DNA of 64,000 nt from Bin87 sp965219925 (GCA_965219925.1 OZ244795.1:1922001-1986000); one strand, 5' to 3'. Counted from the stretch's first letter, positions 43,934-53,010 are shown. Numbers and translations are program-made. The notes: generated from the sequence alone by a model not told the origin.

Positions 43934-45025
43934 ATGGACGTCGTAATAATTGGTCTGCCGCAATCTGGCAAGACCACGCTATTCAACGCGCTGACGCTGG
44001 GCAAATCGGACTCCAGCGGAGCGGCCGGCTCGGCGACCGAGATGCACCTGGGTGTCGTAAAAGTGCCCGACTCCAGGCTGGAATACCTGGCCGGGATATA
44101 CAAACCTCGCAAGGTGGTGCCGGCCGAGATCCGTTACTCCGATTTGCCGGGCCCGGAATCGATGGCGAAATCGCAGGGCATCAGCGGGCGCTACCGGAAC
44201 GTGTTGCAGTCGGCGACCGCCTTTTTGGTGGTGGTGCGGGCATTTACCAACGAACTGGTGCCGCACCACAGCGGCGAGGTCGATGCGGCGCGGGATTTGG
44301 AGATCATGTTGGGTGAATTGTCCTTCGCCGACCTTGAGGTTCTGGATCGTGCATCGCGACGGTTGGACGACCAGTTGATGAAAACCAAACCCACCGAGCG
44401 GCCCACGGTAGCGCGACACAAGGATGCCGTCGAAAAGGCGCGGCTGGGCCTGGACGCCGGGACGCCGTTGCGGTTGCAGCAGCTGACGGATTCTGAAAGG
44501 GCGTTCCTGGTCCATTACCAGTTATTGACCGACAAGGCCGTAATTGCAGTGATGAACACCGACGAGGGAGCGGACGCTTTGCGACTTGCTGATCTGGACA
44601 TCGATCCGGACCTGATCCGTGGCGTGGGCGAGGTGAGTATCAGCGCGCGGGTGGAGGCGGAACTGGGAATGATGGAACCGGAGGAGGCGGCGGAGTTTCG
44701 CGCTGATCTGGAACTGGGTGATTCGGCCACTTCTCAAGTGATACGCGCCAGCTATGAAACGCTGGGGCTGGCCTCGTTTCTCACCATTGGTGAGGACGAA
44801 GTCAGGGCCTGGAGCGTACCCCGGGGGATGCCGGCCGTGGATGCTGCAGGTGTGATTCACACTGATTTCACACGGGGGTTCATACGGGCGGAAGTCATTG
44901 CCTACGACGATTTTTACGTTTGCGGCACGATGGCGCAGGGGCGGAAGGAAGGACTGCTGCGCTCCGAAGGCAAGGCATATCCGGTACGCGACGGCGACAT
45001 AATCAATTTCCTGATCAACACCTAA
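43934..45025 (+). CDS. ychF: Redox-responsive GTPase/ATPase YchF
   Basis: This P-loop ATPase of the Obg family associates with ribosomes. It has G1 GLPQSGKTT (YchF usually GLPNVGKST), G3-like SDLPGPES, and the expected NxDE region as VMNTDE. The C-terminal TGS domain is seen in FLTIGEDEVRAWSV and HTDFTRGFIRAEV. At 363 residues it has normal length. The G1 change to QSGKTT is unusual but keeps GxxxxGK[ST]. Confidence 0.92.
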   Translation: MDVVIIGLPQSGKTTLFNALTLGKSDSSGAAGSATEMHLGVVKVPDSRLEYLAGIYKPRKVVPAEIRYSDLPGPESMAKSQGISGRYRNVLQSATAFLVVVRAFTNELVPHHSGEVDAARDLEIMLGELSFADLEVLDRASRRLDDQLMKTKPTERPTVARHKDAVEKARLGLDAGTPLRLQQLTDSERAFLVHYQLLTDKAVIAVMNTDEGADALRLADLDIDPDLIRGVGEVSISARVEAELGMMEPEEAAEFRADLELGDSATSQVIRASYETLGLASFLTIGEDEVRAWSVPRGMPAVDAAGVIHTDFTRGFIRAEVIAYDDFYVCGTMAQGRKEGLLRSEGKAYPVRDGDIINFLINT

Positions 45026-45035
45026 CCGTGTTCCC

Positions 45036-45100
45036 GCAGGGCCTTTTCAAAGTCGTCCGACCTCCGCTCATGGTGAGCCTGTCGAACCGTCGCCGACCCC
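45036..45100. repeat. Dispersed repeat, GCAGGGCCTTTTCAAAG type, copy 1
   Basis: The segment GCAGGGCCTTTTCAAAG, then CTCCGCTCATGGTGAGCCTG, reappears with about 90 percent identity at 63386-63475. It contains the same CTCATGGTGAGC module as the other families. It is shorter than the full repeats and may be a truncated copy. Confidence 0.65.
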
Positions 45101-45110
45101 CATTGTCCTC

Positions 45111-45653
45111 ATGATTTCCATACGCCAATTCAGACCGGAAGACAATGAAGCCGCCCGGGGACTATTTTTGCACGGGCAGGAAGATTTCGCCGAAAGCTAT
45201 CTGCATTCTGAGGAAGACCGGGCGGGATTCAGAGAGTTCCTGGACGGCGCCATCACCCGTGATCTCGCCAACATTCAGCGTAGTTACGTGGAACGGGCGG
45301 GGAGCAACTTCTGGATCGCCGAACTGGAGGGGGAAGCAGTCGGGTGCATCGGTATTTATCGACGCAGCGAGGAAGAGGCGGAAATACGTCGATTGGCGGT
45401 TGATCGCACGGTGCGCCGTATGGGCATCGCGTCGCGGCTGCTGGACTTGGCCGAAGAGTTTGCCCGGGACGCTGGATACGTTCGGACGACGGTATGGACG
45501 GCCAATCATCTAACCGCCGCGATGAGTTTCCTGGAACATCGCGGCTACCGGGAGATCGAAGACCACGCCTTCCCGCACACCAGCCTGACACTGTATCTGT
45601 ACGCGCTGGACTTGTGGACTACTACGGCGGGGTTATCGGTCGTGCGAAGCTGA
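45111..45653 (+). CDS. GNAT-family N-acetyltransferase
   Basis: The 180-residue protein has a GCN5-type acetyltransferase fold, with motif A as RRLAVDRTVRRMGIASRLLD, containing the pantetheine-binding R-x-x-G-x-A pattern. The substrate is unknown; acetyl-CoA is the likely donor. Its end overlaps the convergent VOC gene by 32 bp, so the two 3' ends are antisense to each other. Confidence 0.85.
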   Translation: MISIRQFRPEDNEAARGLFLHGQEDFAESYLHSEEDRAGFREFLDGAITRDLANIQRSYVERAGSNFWIAELEGEAVGCIGIYRRSEEEAEIRRLAVDRTVRRMGIASRLLDLAEEFARDAGYVRTTVWTANHLTAAMSFLEHRGYREIEDHAFPHTSLTLYLYALDLWTTTAGLSVVRS

Positions 45654-45984
45654 TCTCGTGTCCGTCGGGGTCGGTGATGTGGTAATACCGCTCGCGCCAG
45701 GGCGCATCGACGGGTTCGGTATCGGGAGTGTATCCGGCTTCTATCATCCGGCGATGGTGGGCGTCCACATCGTTCACGTACAGGATGCAGCGCCCCCACC
45801 ATTTTATTTCCGCATCGTGAGAGAGGATCAGATTGAGGTATGCGTCTCCGATCTGAAACGAAGTGAAGCCGGCGTCGGGTCCACCGTACAGGATGGAAAT
45901 GCCGGCGCCCTGGTGGTAGAACGCGACGGAACGCTTCATATCCTGAACGGCGAGGGTGATTGCGCTAATCGACTGAACCGTCAT
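45622..45984 (-). CDS. VOC-superfamily (glyoxalase-like) protein
   Basis: The 120-residue protein is a single vicinal-oxygen-chelate module: ITLAVQDMKRSVAFYH, VNDVDAHHRRMIEAGY and ITDPDGHEISFARP. Such proteins bind a metal or a small molecule and act as isomerases, dioxygenases or resistance proteins. It is convergent with the GNAT gene. The substrate cannot be predicted. Confidence 0.85.
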   Translation of the reverse strand: MTVQSISAITLAVQDMKRSVAFYHQGAGISILYGGPDAGFTSFQIGDAYLNLILSHDAEIKWWGRCILYVNDVDAHHRRMIEAGYTPDTEPVDAPWRERYYHITDPDGHEISFARPITPP

Positions 45985-46067
45985 CTGAGACCCCTCAAGG
46001 ATGGTCTTGGCGATTGTAGTAGAATAGGCTGAGCATTGAACCCACTCCGACTTGAACCGGCGACATT

Positions 46068-46919
46068 ATGACACAACCTAACGAAAATCAGACTGCGACG
46101 AAACCCGACTGTCTGGATCGCCTGGAAGCGATATTGCGCGACATGGGGTCGGTAGTAATCGCCTACTCCGGTGGCGTGGACAGCGCGTTGCTGGCAGTCG
46201 TGGCGCACCGGGTGTTGGGTAGCAGCGCGCTGGCGGTTACTGCAATCTCGCCGGCGCTGGCAGCCCGTGACCTGAGCGATGCTGAACAGGTGGCCGATCA
46301 GTTCGGGATCAATCATCGGGTGATCCGCACCGCCGAACTGGAGCGAGAGGGTTACGTTGCCAACACGCCAATGCGGTGTTACTTCTGCAAAACGGAACTG
46401 TACGATCAGCTGAGTGTCGTCGCTGCCGATGAGCGCATCGGCTGGATTGCCAACGGCGCCAACACCGACGATCTGGGGGATTATCGTCCCGGCATGACGG
46501 CTGCATCTGAGCACAACGTCCGCAGTCCGATGGTGGAAGCGCAAATGGACAAGGCGCAGGTGCGGGAGGCCGCTCGCTGGCTAGGCGTGCCGTTGTGGGA
46601 CAAGCCGGCACAGCCCTGCCTGTCATCCCGGATACCGTACGGGACTCCGGTGACCATCGAATCGCTGGGTCGGATCGAAGAAGCGGAGGATGCGTTGCGG
46701 GAACTGGGGTTGCGGGAGGTTCGGGCGCGCCACCACGACCGCTTGTGCCGGGTCGAGGTGGGTGAGAACGAGATGGCCCTGGCGTTTGAGCATCGGGCGG
46801 AGATCGTGAGCCGGCTCAAGGCTCTGGGATACCTGTGGGTGTCGCTGGATTTGAGCGGCCTGCGCTCGGGCAGCCTCAACGACGTGCTGCGCCTCGGTAA
46901 CAGTTCCAACCGACAATGA
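46068..46919 (+). CDS. larE: LarE, ATP-dependent sacrificial sulfur transferase
   Basis: LarE donates sulfur to pyridinium dicarboxylate in synthesis of the nickel-pincer nucleotide cofactor. It has the PP-loop SGGVDSALLAVV near residue 35, RCYFCKTELYDQL, and the conserved sulfur-donor Cys184 in WDKPAQPCLSSR. It has 283 residues. The stop overlaps the larC ATG as ATGA. LarA and LarB are not in this window, so they must be elsewhere or another route exists. Confidence 0.93.
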   Translation: MTQPNENQTATKPDCLDRLEAILRDMGSVVIAYSGGVDSALLAVVAHRVLGSSALAVTAISPALAARDLSDAEQVADQFGINHRVIRTAELEREGYVANTPMRCYFCKTELYDQLSVVAADERIGWIANGANTDDLGDYRPGMTAASEHNVRSPMVEAQMDKAQVREAARWLGVPLWDKPAQPCLSSRIPYGTPVTIESLGRIEEAEDALRELGLREVRARHHDRLCRVEVGENEMALAFEHRAEIVSRLKALGYLWVSLDLSGLRSGSLNDVLRLGNSSNRQ

Positions 46920-48115
46920 GGGCCGCGTACATCCAGTCGGTGGGAGGAGCCAGCGGCGACATGCTGCTGGGGGCGTTGCTGGACGGCGGCGTTCCGGTCG
47001 ATGTAATCGAGGCAGCCATCGGCGCCCTGGGCATCAGCGGTGTGGTGGTGAGCGCGAAAACCGATGTGCGTTGTGAGGTCAGGGGCACGCGGGCGCTGGT
47101 GGACGTGTCGGCGGCGAAACGGTATTCACCACAACAGATGCTGGACACAGTCGGGCACGCTGCGGGATTGTCGGAGGGAGTGCGTTCGCAGGCTATGGGG
47201 GCGCTCAACGCCCTTTTCGATGCCGAGGCCAGGGTTCACGGACACGACCGCGCCGCCGTGCATCTGGATGAACTGGGAACCGCCGATACGCTGGTGGACG
47301 TGGTGGGAGTTGCCGCCGGCCTGGAATACCTGGCGGTGGAGGGGGTGTACGCATCTCCGCTGGTTTTGGGCGAAGCAACCGGCCCGCGGCGACCCGGCGG
47401 GTACAGCAACCCGGCGCCGGCCACGCTGGAGATCATTGCCGCGTCGAAAGCACCGATTGCGCCGGAGCGGCCCATCTACGCCGGCATGGGCGAGCTGACC
47501 ACTCCCACCGGGGCGGCTTTGATCGCTACGCTGGCGGAGTTCCGTCAACCTGCGATGACGCTGGACCGGATTGGCGTGGGCATCGGCGGCAAGGATCCGG
47601 CCGCGTTTCCCAACGTGGTACGGTTGTGGCTAGGAGAGGTTCAAGGCGCAGACCTGCAATCCGCTGGCGACGGGCAACCTCCCCTGGCCCGGTGGCAGGA
47701 CAACGTCATTCTGTTGGAAACCAACCTGGACGATGCCACCGGCGAGCAACTGGGTTTCGCTATGGAAATGCTCTTCGAGGCCGGCGCGCTGGACGTTTGG
47801 CACACGCCAATACAGATGAAGAAGAACCGTCCCGGTGTGCTGCTGTCCGCGCTGGCTCCGGCATCGCTGGAATCGCAGCTGGCGGAAATCTTCCTGCGCC
47901 ACACGCCAACCCTGGGGGTACGGATACGGGCGGTGGGCCGCTACGTGGCGGAGCGGGACGTTGTGACGGTCGAGACGGAGTACGGCCCCATCCGGGTCAA
48001 GCGTAAATGGCTGGGCGGCGAGGTGGTCAGCGTGGCGCCAGAGTATGAGGACGTGGCGAGGGTGGCGCGGGAGTGCGGGGTGGGTTGTGGGGAGGTGGTG
48101 GATCAGGTCACGTAG
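46916..48115 (+). CDS. larC: LarC, nickel insertion into the pincer cofactor
   Basis: LarC is a nickel-incorporating cyclometallase for the lactate-racemase-type cofactor. It begins AYIQSVGGASGDMLLGALLD, has VHLDELGTADTLVDVVGV, NLDDATGEQLGFAMEMLFEA and MKKNRPGVLLSALA, all typical. It has 399 residues. It is translationally coupled to larE. The 3' end overlaps the convergent HNH gene by 13 bp. Confidence 0.93.
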   Translation: MRAAYIQSVGGASGDMLLGALLDGGVPVDVIEAAIGALGISGVVVSAKTDVRCEVRGTRALVDVSAAKRYSPQQMLDTVGHAAGLSEGVRSQAMGALNALFDAEARVHGHDRAAVHLDELGTADTLVDVVGVAAGLEYLAVEGVYASPLVLGEATGPRRPGGYSNPAPATLEIIAASKAPIAPERPIYAGMGELTTPTGAALIATLAEFRQPAMTLDRIGVGIGGKDPAAFPNVVRLWLGEVQGADLQSAGDGQPPLARWQDNVILLETNLDDATGEQLGFAMEMLFEAGALDVWHTPIQMKKNRPGVLLSALAPASLESQLAEIFLRHTPTLGVRIRAVGRYVAERDVVTVETEYGPIRVKRKWLGGEVVSVAPEYEDVARVARECGVGCGEVVDQVT

Positions 48116-48897
48116 GCGTTAAAACGCGATTCTGCAATATATTGCTTGCAGATGGAAGAGAATCGTTGATTGGGTGACACATAACCCGCGACTATCGCGG
48201 GAATCAACTGCGGCACGGTTGCTGTAGAAAGATCTAGGAGTCTTTGAAGGTTTTCGATCCACCGTTTGCGCAGGACTGCCAAGCTAACTATCCGTTCTTT
48301 AGCACTGTAATCACCCGATTCGACCGGTCCTCTGGCGTAATTGAGGGACAAATCCGCGATGGTGCTGAGCGCGTTGGCACGAGAAGGACCGGCCACGGCG
48401 TCGCTGACCGCGATTTCTCCGGTGTTGAGGTCATAGACGAACACTGAGTCGGGGTCAATGCCGCTTCCTAGCTCGGCGCAAGGGTGGATGTAAGCGTCAG
48501 CTGAATGACTGTCCGGCCATTGTCCGCCTTTGACGCCGTTGCAAGCCTGACAACCGTATATTAGGTTGTCCCAATCGTAAATCGTACAGTCTTGCGTGTG
48601 GGGTGGGGTGGTCGGTTTGCATTGGCCCACGTTCGGATCCAAATTGTTGCAAAGTAGACGCCGGGGTTTCAAATGGTCGCAGGTGAACAATTGACCCGGC
48701 ACGTCGGGCAAATCAGTGTCTTCGATTCCGAGACCTTCTTGGTCCGCCCGCCACAGTGGCAGCCGCTCGCAGTAAGCACACACACCGCCGAAAATGTCGT
48801 CCAAGCGCCGGTTCAAAGAGCCAAAGTTTTCGACACCCGATCCCCTCAATTCCGCAAGTTCCACCGGTTCCGATGCCGGTCTTGGCACGGTGTGCAT
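48103..48897 (-). CDS. HNH endonuclease, PtuB-like, paired with AAA ATPase
   Basis: The 264-residue nuclease has CAYC (40-43), CDHLKPR with catalytic His75, NLIYGCQACN (C116, C119), a zinc-held HNH fold. This arrangement matches the HNH partner (PtuB/RloB-neighbour type, TIGR02646-like) of Septu systems. ATG 48897 is chosen because it lies 1 bp after the TAG of the upstream ATPase; a longer N-terminal reading would overlap that gene. AT-rich base use marks the pair as acquired. It probably nicks or cuts phage or host nucleic acid when the ATPase is triggered. Confidence 0.8.
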   Translation of the reverse strand: MHTVPRPASEPVELAELRGSGVENFGSLNRRLDDIFGGVCAYCERLPLWRADQEGLGIEDTDLPDVPGQLFTCDHLKPRRLLCNNLDPNVGQCKPTTPPHTQDCTIYDWDNLIYGCQACNGVKGGQWPDSHSADAYIHPCAELGSGIDPDSVFVYDLNTGEIAVSDAVAGPSRANALSTIADLSLNYARGPVESGDYSAKERIVSLAVLRKRWIENLQRLLDLSTATVPQLIPAIVAGYVSPNQRFSSICKQYIAESRFNAYVT

Positions 48898-48898
48898 G

Positions 48899-50497
48899 CT
48901 ATCCGTTCTCTTGATTGAGATCGGTGGATTGGCGATAGCGTTCCAGGATTGACTCCAAAGTTGCTGCGAACCGTTCGTCTTCGGCAACTCTGGGGCCAGA
49001 CAGGACGTTGGTGTCAACCGCCACACGGAGTTCCCGCATGCGGTCCTGGCGCTCCTGTTCGGCGTGGTCGTCTCCCCGCGGTCCTTCGTCTCGGAGTTTA
49101 CGCAACTCTGCCGCTGCCGATGCTGTGTCATCATCAGTCGGATCATCCACGCCCATATAAGTTCTCAGAATCTCATCCGCCGTCCAACCGACGATGTCTT
49201 CGGTGTTGGTAGTGGCGGTTATCACTCCGTTTTCATCGCGGTTCAGTAGGTGGACCTGGCCGGCTTTCAGCCCGGCCACCACAAACGGTGAGTGGGTTGT
49301 GGCAAGGATTTGCACGTTCGGAAAAAATTGCCGTAAAGCCGGGATCACACGACGCTGCCAAGTTGGGTGCAAATGATTCTCTATCTCGTCTATAACTAGT
49401 ATGAATGGTAATTTCCTCCATTCATCGTGATTGTATTGGCCCGTGATGTCCCCTTCGATGAGGACAAGGTTATCTGTTGCACGCTGATTTACTATTGGTG
49501 CATCTTCATCGCGCAGATCTTGGACATCGTTGCTTTTCTGATATTGAAAGTAAGATGACATACTCATACCGACGAGTTCGATAAAAAATTTGTGCAATCC
49601 GATGGCCAAGTGCATTATCCACATCAAAGGGCCCTGAGTGCCAGAACTCAGTTCACCAATGGTGATGATATCATCACCATTGTCGTTAGTAGAAACTCTC
49701 CAGTTTCCATGCGTGATTTTGTCAATCCCGCGCTCTTTTTGTAACCCTAATTCTGTGGAATGAGAATATTCGCCCAAGGCATCAGTCGTGAGTATTTCGT
49801 TGCAGATCATCGAGGCGCATTCCACCACGGTATCACGAATCGCTCGTTCACGATCATATAAGGAAGCCCTCCAAGCAACTATGTCGTCAGGTGAATAATC
49901 TTGACTCGCTAAGACTCGCCCTTCGCGGGTTTCGGCAGTCCCATACCTGATCCCGGATATGCTATGTCTATCGAAACGTTGATTCATAGCATCATCAAAT
50001 TGCTCCATATTGCGAAAAACTTGTCGGTAGTCAAGTATGTCATGGTTAGATTCGAACTCGTTCACAAGTGTATATTCTGTCACCATATTGTCCTTAGCCG
50101 GAAACGGACGTCGAATAGCTGGAATGTATAACAGAAATATTTTCTCCTTGGGATGCTCGAAGCCACCACCATACGGGTGCATCTCTGGATCATTGAAATC
50201 TTCCAGTCCTTTATGGATCTGGTCATCAAACTGGAGTTTGATTATCGATTGCGCATTCGACGCTTCATCCGATGCGGCGGAACGTTGAGCGTCTTCCCAT
50301 TGGTGCCATGCATCAGTATTCAGGGCGTTTTGGGAGAGTTGTTTAAGTATGGTGGTTTTGCCACAACCATTTGGCCCTACTAGTACGTTGACCTGAGGGT
50401 CAAATATCAAATCGATAGGGTTTCTGATCGGCCCCACGCCTGAAAGGCGCATTTTTTTGATCAGCGTGTGAGGAAACGTGATTTGCTCGCGGAACAT
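48899..50497 (-). CDS. AAA/SMC-type ATPase, PtuA-like
   Basis: The 532-residue ABC/SMC-type ATPase has Walker A GPNGCGKTT (41-49), signature GELSSGTQGPL, Walker B FILVIDEIENHLHP and switch TTHSPFVVAGLKAGQV, then a C-terminal tail starting GWTADEILRTYMGV. This matches PtuA of Septu and related ATPase-HNH defence pairs. ATG 50497 is chosen because GGAGAGG lies 5-11 bp upstream; a longer reading begins in the repeat of the next gene. It is followed at 1 bp by the HNH gene. Confidence 0.82.
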   Translation of the reverse strand: MFREQITFPHTLIKKMRLSGVGPIRNPIDLIFDPQVNVLVGPNGCGKTTILKQLSQNALNTDAWHQWEDAQRSAASDEASNAQSIIKLQFDDQIHKGLEDFNDPEMHPYGGGFEHPKEKIFLLYIPAIRRPFPAKDNMVTEYTLVNEFESNHDILDYRQVFRNMEQFDDAMNQRFDRHSISGIRYGTAETREGRVLASQDYSPDDIVAWRASLYDRERAIRDTVVECASMICNEILTTDALGEYSHSTELGLQKERGIDKITHGNWRVSTNDNGDDIITIGELSSGTQGPLMWIMHLAIGLHKFFIELVGMSMSSYFQYQKSNDVQDLRDEDAPIVNQRATDNLVLIEGDITGQYNHDEWRKLPFILVIDEIENHLHPTWQRRVIPALRQFFPNVQILATTHSPFVVAGLKAGQVHLLNRDENGVITATTNTEDIVGWTADEILRTYMGVDDPTDDDTASAAAELRKLRDEGPRGDDHAEQERQDRMRELRVAVDTNVLSGPRVAEDERFAATLESILERYRQSTDLNQENG

Positions 50498-50544
50498 ATA
50501 CGACCTCTCCTTGTAAAGACAATATGCGGCAAACGGCAGTCTGG

Positions 50545-51684
50545 TCAATACTCCTGCCACAGCCTCCCCCATTCGGTTTTTAGGGCTTTTTTGATTCTGG
50601 ATTTGCCGATAGTGTTCAGCCAGTAGCCGTTGTGGTAGAGGTTGCTGGCGGTGTAGGCCCAGGCGGCTATTGGGGAGCGGAGCAGGGCGTTTTCCAAAGG
50701 CTTGAGCGGGCCCCAGTAGATGAGTTTCTGGCCGCGGCTGGCGAAGGTGTTTTCGGTGCCGGAGAAATTCCAGTTGACGCGGCTGATGTCCGGTTCGTCG
50801 CCGACAACTTCGATGTGGCGCATATCACCGATGCCCAGGCCGCGCTCGTGGGCCAGGCGGATGAACTGGATGGACAATGGATCGAAACCCATCATGGAGG
50901 CGACCACAGCATCGACGGCCACCTGGTCGGCGCCGGCGACGATGCGGTTTTTGATGTGCCAGCGCATGGCCCGCGGGCCGGGCCCGTCGCCGGCGAACGT
51001 GCCGTCGGTGACGGCGAAGATGCCGGGGTGTATCTCCTGCTGGATGGCCAGCAGGTCAACCAGCGTTTCGTGAATCACCGAGTGGGTCCAGTGACGCTTG
51101 CGGTGCAGCAGACCTCCGAAGGCGTTTTTCATCGCGCCGGTCATGGTGGTGAAGACGTGGGTTTTCATGGTGGGCAGGTGAACGATGTTCTTGCCGGCGA
51201 AAATCTGCGGTATCTCGATCCCTTCGGGATAGATGTCGTCCAGAACCAGCATCTCGGCCTTCGGTACGTAGCGCACCCACGGTTCCGGTGGCGTGTCGAG
51301 ATGCACGGTGCGCAGGTTGTATTTGTCCTGCACCGGTTTGTGGCGGTTGTTGACCTCGCCCTCGAAGGAATCGACGACGACGGTGCCGTTGTGAGCGGCA
51401 ATCAGGTCGGAGTGGCCCAGGTTGTGCAGGGCGCAGACGACGCCTTCCAGCTGCCAGGGCGCGGTGGAGCAACCGGGATACCAGTGCTGCCACGAAATGT
51501 TGATCTTGAGCAGTGTTTCCAGGTCGGGCGACAAGACCTGCTCGGCGCCGGCGAGACGCATGGCACGTTCCACGTCGGCCAACACCGTCTCGGGTGTGGT
51601 GGCCACCACGGACACCACCGGGGCTCCCGATGGCCGACTGGCTGCCGCAGGTGCAGTCGTTGGTAATTCCTCTATCGTAGTCAT
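50545..51684 (-). CDS. DUF362 family protein
   Basis: The 379-residue protein matches DUF362: LKINISWQHWYPGCST, NIVHLPTMKTHVFTTMTGAMKN, and GADQVAVDAVVASMMG. Some DUF362 proteins carry a ferredoxin domain; this one has no CxxCxxC motif. Function is unknown. It is followed at a distance by an LLM oxidoreductase and an SDR on the same strand, which could form a small catabolic set. Confidence 0.85.
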   Translation of the reverse strand: MTTIEELPTTAPAAASRPSGAPVVSVVATTPETVLADVERAMRLAGAEQVLSPDLETLLKINISWQHWYPGCSTAPWQLEGVVCALHNLGHSDLIAAHNGTVVVDSFEGEVNNRHKPVQDKYNLRTVHLDTPPEPWVRYVPKAEMLVLDDIYPEGIEIPQIFAGKNIVHLPTMKTHVFTTMTGAMKNAFGGLLHRKRHWTHSVIHETLVDLLAIQQEIHPGIFAVTDGTFAGDGPGPRAMRWHIKNRIVAGADQVAVDAVVASMMGFDPLSIQFIRLAHERGLGIGDMRHIEVVGDEPDISRVNWNFSGTENTFASRGQKLIYWGPLKPLENALLRSPIAAWAYTASNLYHNGYWLNTIGKSRIKKALKTEWGRLWQEY

Positions 51685-51703
51685 CGATAATTACCTTAAT
51701 GTT

Positions 51704-51770
51704 TTACCGGGATAGACAGGATATACCGGATATTCAGGATAAAACATTACTATCCTGTCTATCCCGGTAA
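51704..51770. repeat. Perfect 20-bp inverted repeat
   Basis: TTACCGGGATAGACAGGATA (51704-51723) is exactly complementary to 51751-51770. The loop of 27 bp contains ATTCAGGAT. It sits between DUF362 and LLM genes. It could be a bidirectional terminator, a MITE core or a protein site; there is no T run typical of a terminator. Confidence 0.7.
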
Positions 51771-51778
51771 ATTAACTC

Positions 51779-52912
51779 TTAGTTAGCGCTGCGTTCTTTG
51801 GCCTGGAAGTGGGGAATAACGTGCTCTCCGAAAAGGCGAATGGAATTCATGACTTCGTCATTGGTGGCACGACCCGCCTGGAAGATGGGCATGATCTCGT
51901 CGACACCCATGGCCTCGAACTCTTCGATAACGCGAATGCAGGCGTCCGGGTCGCCAACGCAGTAGCCGCCGCCGGCCAGCAGGTCTTCGGGTGTGGGGGG
52001 TTTTTGCTGTTGCGGGTCCTGGGAAGGACTGCCGCCCCGTGTTGCTCCGCCCTGCACGTAGAACTGGTACTCCTCGGGGACAGCGTTGGGGTCGACGCCG
52101 GCCCACTCCAGGGTGAACCGCTGGCGGCTCTGTTCCAGGTACCAGGCGGCAACTTCCGCTCCCTTCCGGCGGGCGCGGGCGTCGTCTTCGTCGCAGAAGC
52201 CAATGGTGGAGGCTACGACCTGTCGATTGATGAAGCGACCCACCGGCACGGCGTTCTCGATGGCTTCGTAGTAGGCGTTGACCAATCCCCGGGTCTTGTC
52301 GGTGCCGCCCAGTGTGTTTACCAGGCAACCGACTCCCAGCTGTCCGGCCAGGCGGAAGGTGTCTTCCTGGGTGCAGGCCATCCACAGCGGGGGATGAGGC
52401 TGCTGCAACGGGCGCGGTATGACCTCTCGGGGTGGGATGGTCCAGTTCTCTCCGCTGTGGCTGAATACCTCATCGCACCACATGCGGGGCAGGCATTCCA
52501 GGGTTTCCACCATCATGCTTTGGGTTTGCGCCACGTCGGTGCCGAAAGGAGTGAGCTGGTAGGGTCCCTTGGTGCGGCCCACGCCAACGTCCACACGACC
52601 ATCGCTAAGGATGTCCAGGGTGGACGCTCTGGCTGCGACGTGCAACGGGTGGTGCACAGGCGCCAGCACGACGCCGAATCCCAGGCGCATTTTCTTGGTG
52701 TGCTGGGCCATGACGGCCAGCATCACTTCGGGCGCCGACGAATGGGCGAATTCAGTAAGGAAGTGGTGTTCTACGAGCCAGACGCGCTCGAAGCCCATTT
52801 CCTCAGCAAACTGTACCTGTCGCACTGCGTCCCACAAGGTGTCGTATTCCGCCGTATCGGTCCATGGTCGGGGCATCTGCAATTCGTAAAACATGCCGAA
52901 TTTCATAATCAA
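51779..52912 (-). CDS. LLM class flavin-dependent oxidoreductase
   Basis: The 377-residue protein has the luciferase-like fold: MKFGMFYELQMPRPW, WLVEHHFLTEFAH, GFGVVLAPVHHPLHVAARA, GRVDVGVGRTKGPYQ and the C-terminal DPDACIRVIEEFEAMGVDEI. Probably a flavin-dependent monooxygenase. It is unrelated in detail to the 30777-31805 gene. Substrate unknown. It precedes DUF362 on the same strand and follows the SDR. Confidence 0.88.
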   Translation of the reverse strand: MIMKFGMFYELQMPRPWTDTAEYDTLWDAVRQVQFAEEMGFERVWLVEHHFLTEFAHSSAPEVMLAVMAQHTKKMRLGFGVVLAPVHHPLHVAARASTLDILSDGRVDVGVGRTKGPYQLTPFGTDVAQTQSMMVETLECLPRMWCDEVFSHSGENWTIPPREVIPRPLQQPHPPLWMACTQEDTFRLAGQLGVGCLVNTLGGTDKTRGLVNAYYEAIENAVPVGRFINRQVVASTIGFCDEDDARARRKGAEVAAWYLEQSRQRFTLEWAGVDPNAVPEEYQFYVQGGATRGGSPSQDPQQQKPPTPEDLLAGGGYCVGDPDACIRVIEEFEAMGVDEIMPIFQAGRATNDEVMNSIRLFGEHVIPHFQAKERSAN

Positions 52913-53010
52913 TCGCCTCCAGAAGGTTCGCGCGATACGGTTGGTCGCAGTAGTGTTCGCAGGGATGTATGGATTGCTCCGGATTGACGCAGTTGATGCT
53001 TAGAATACCA

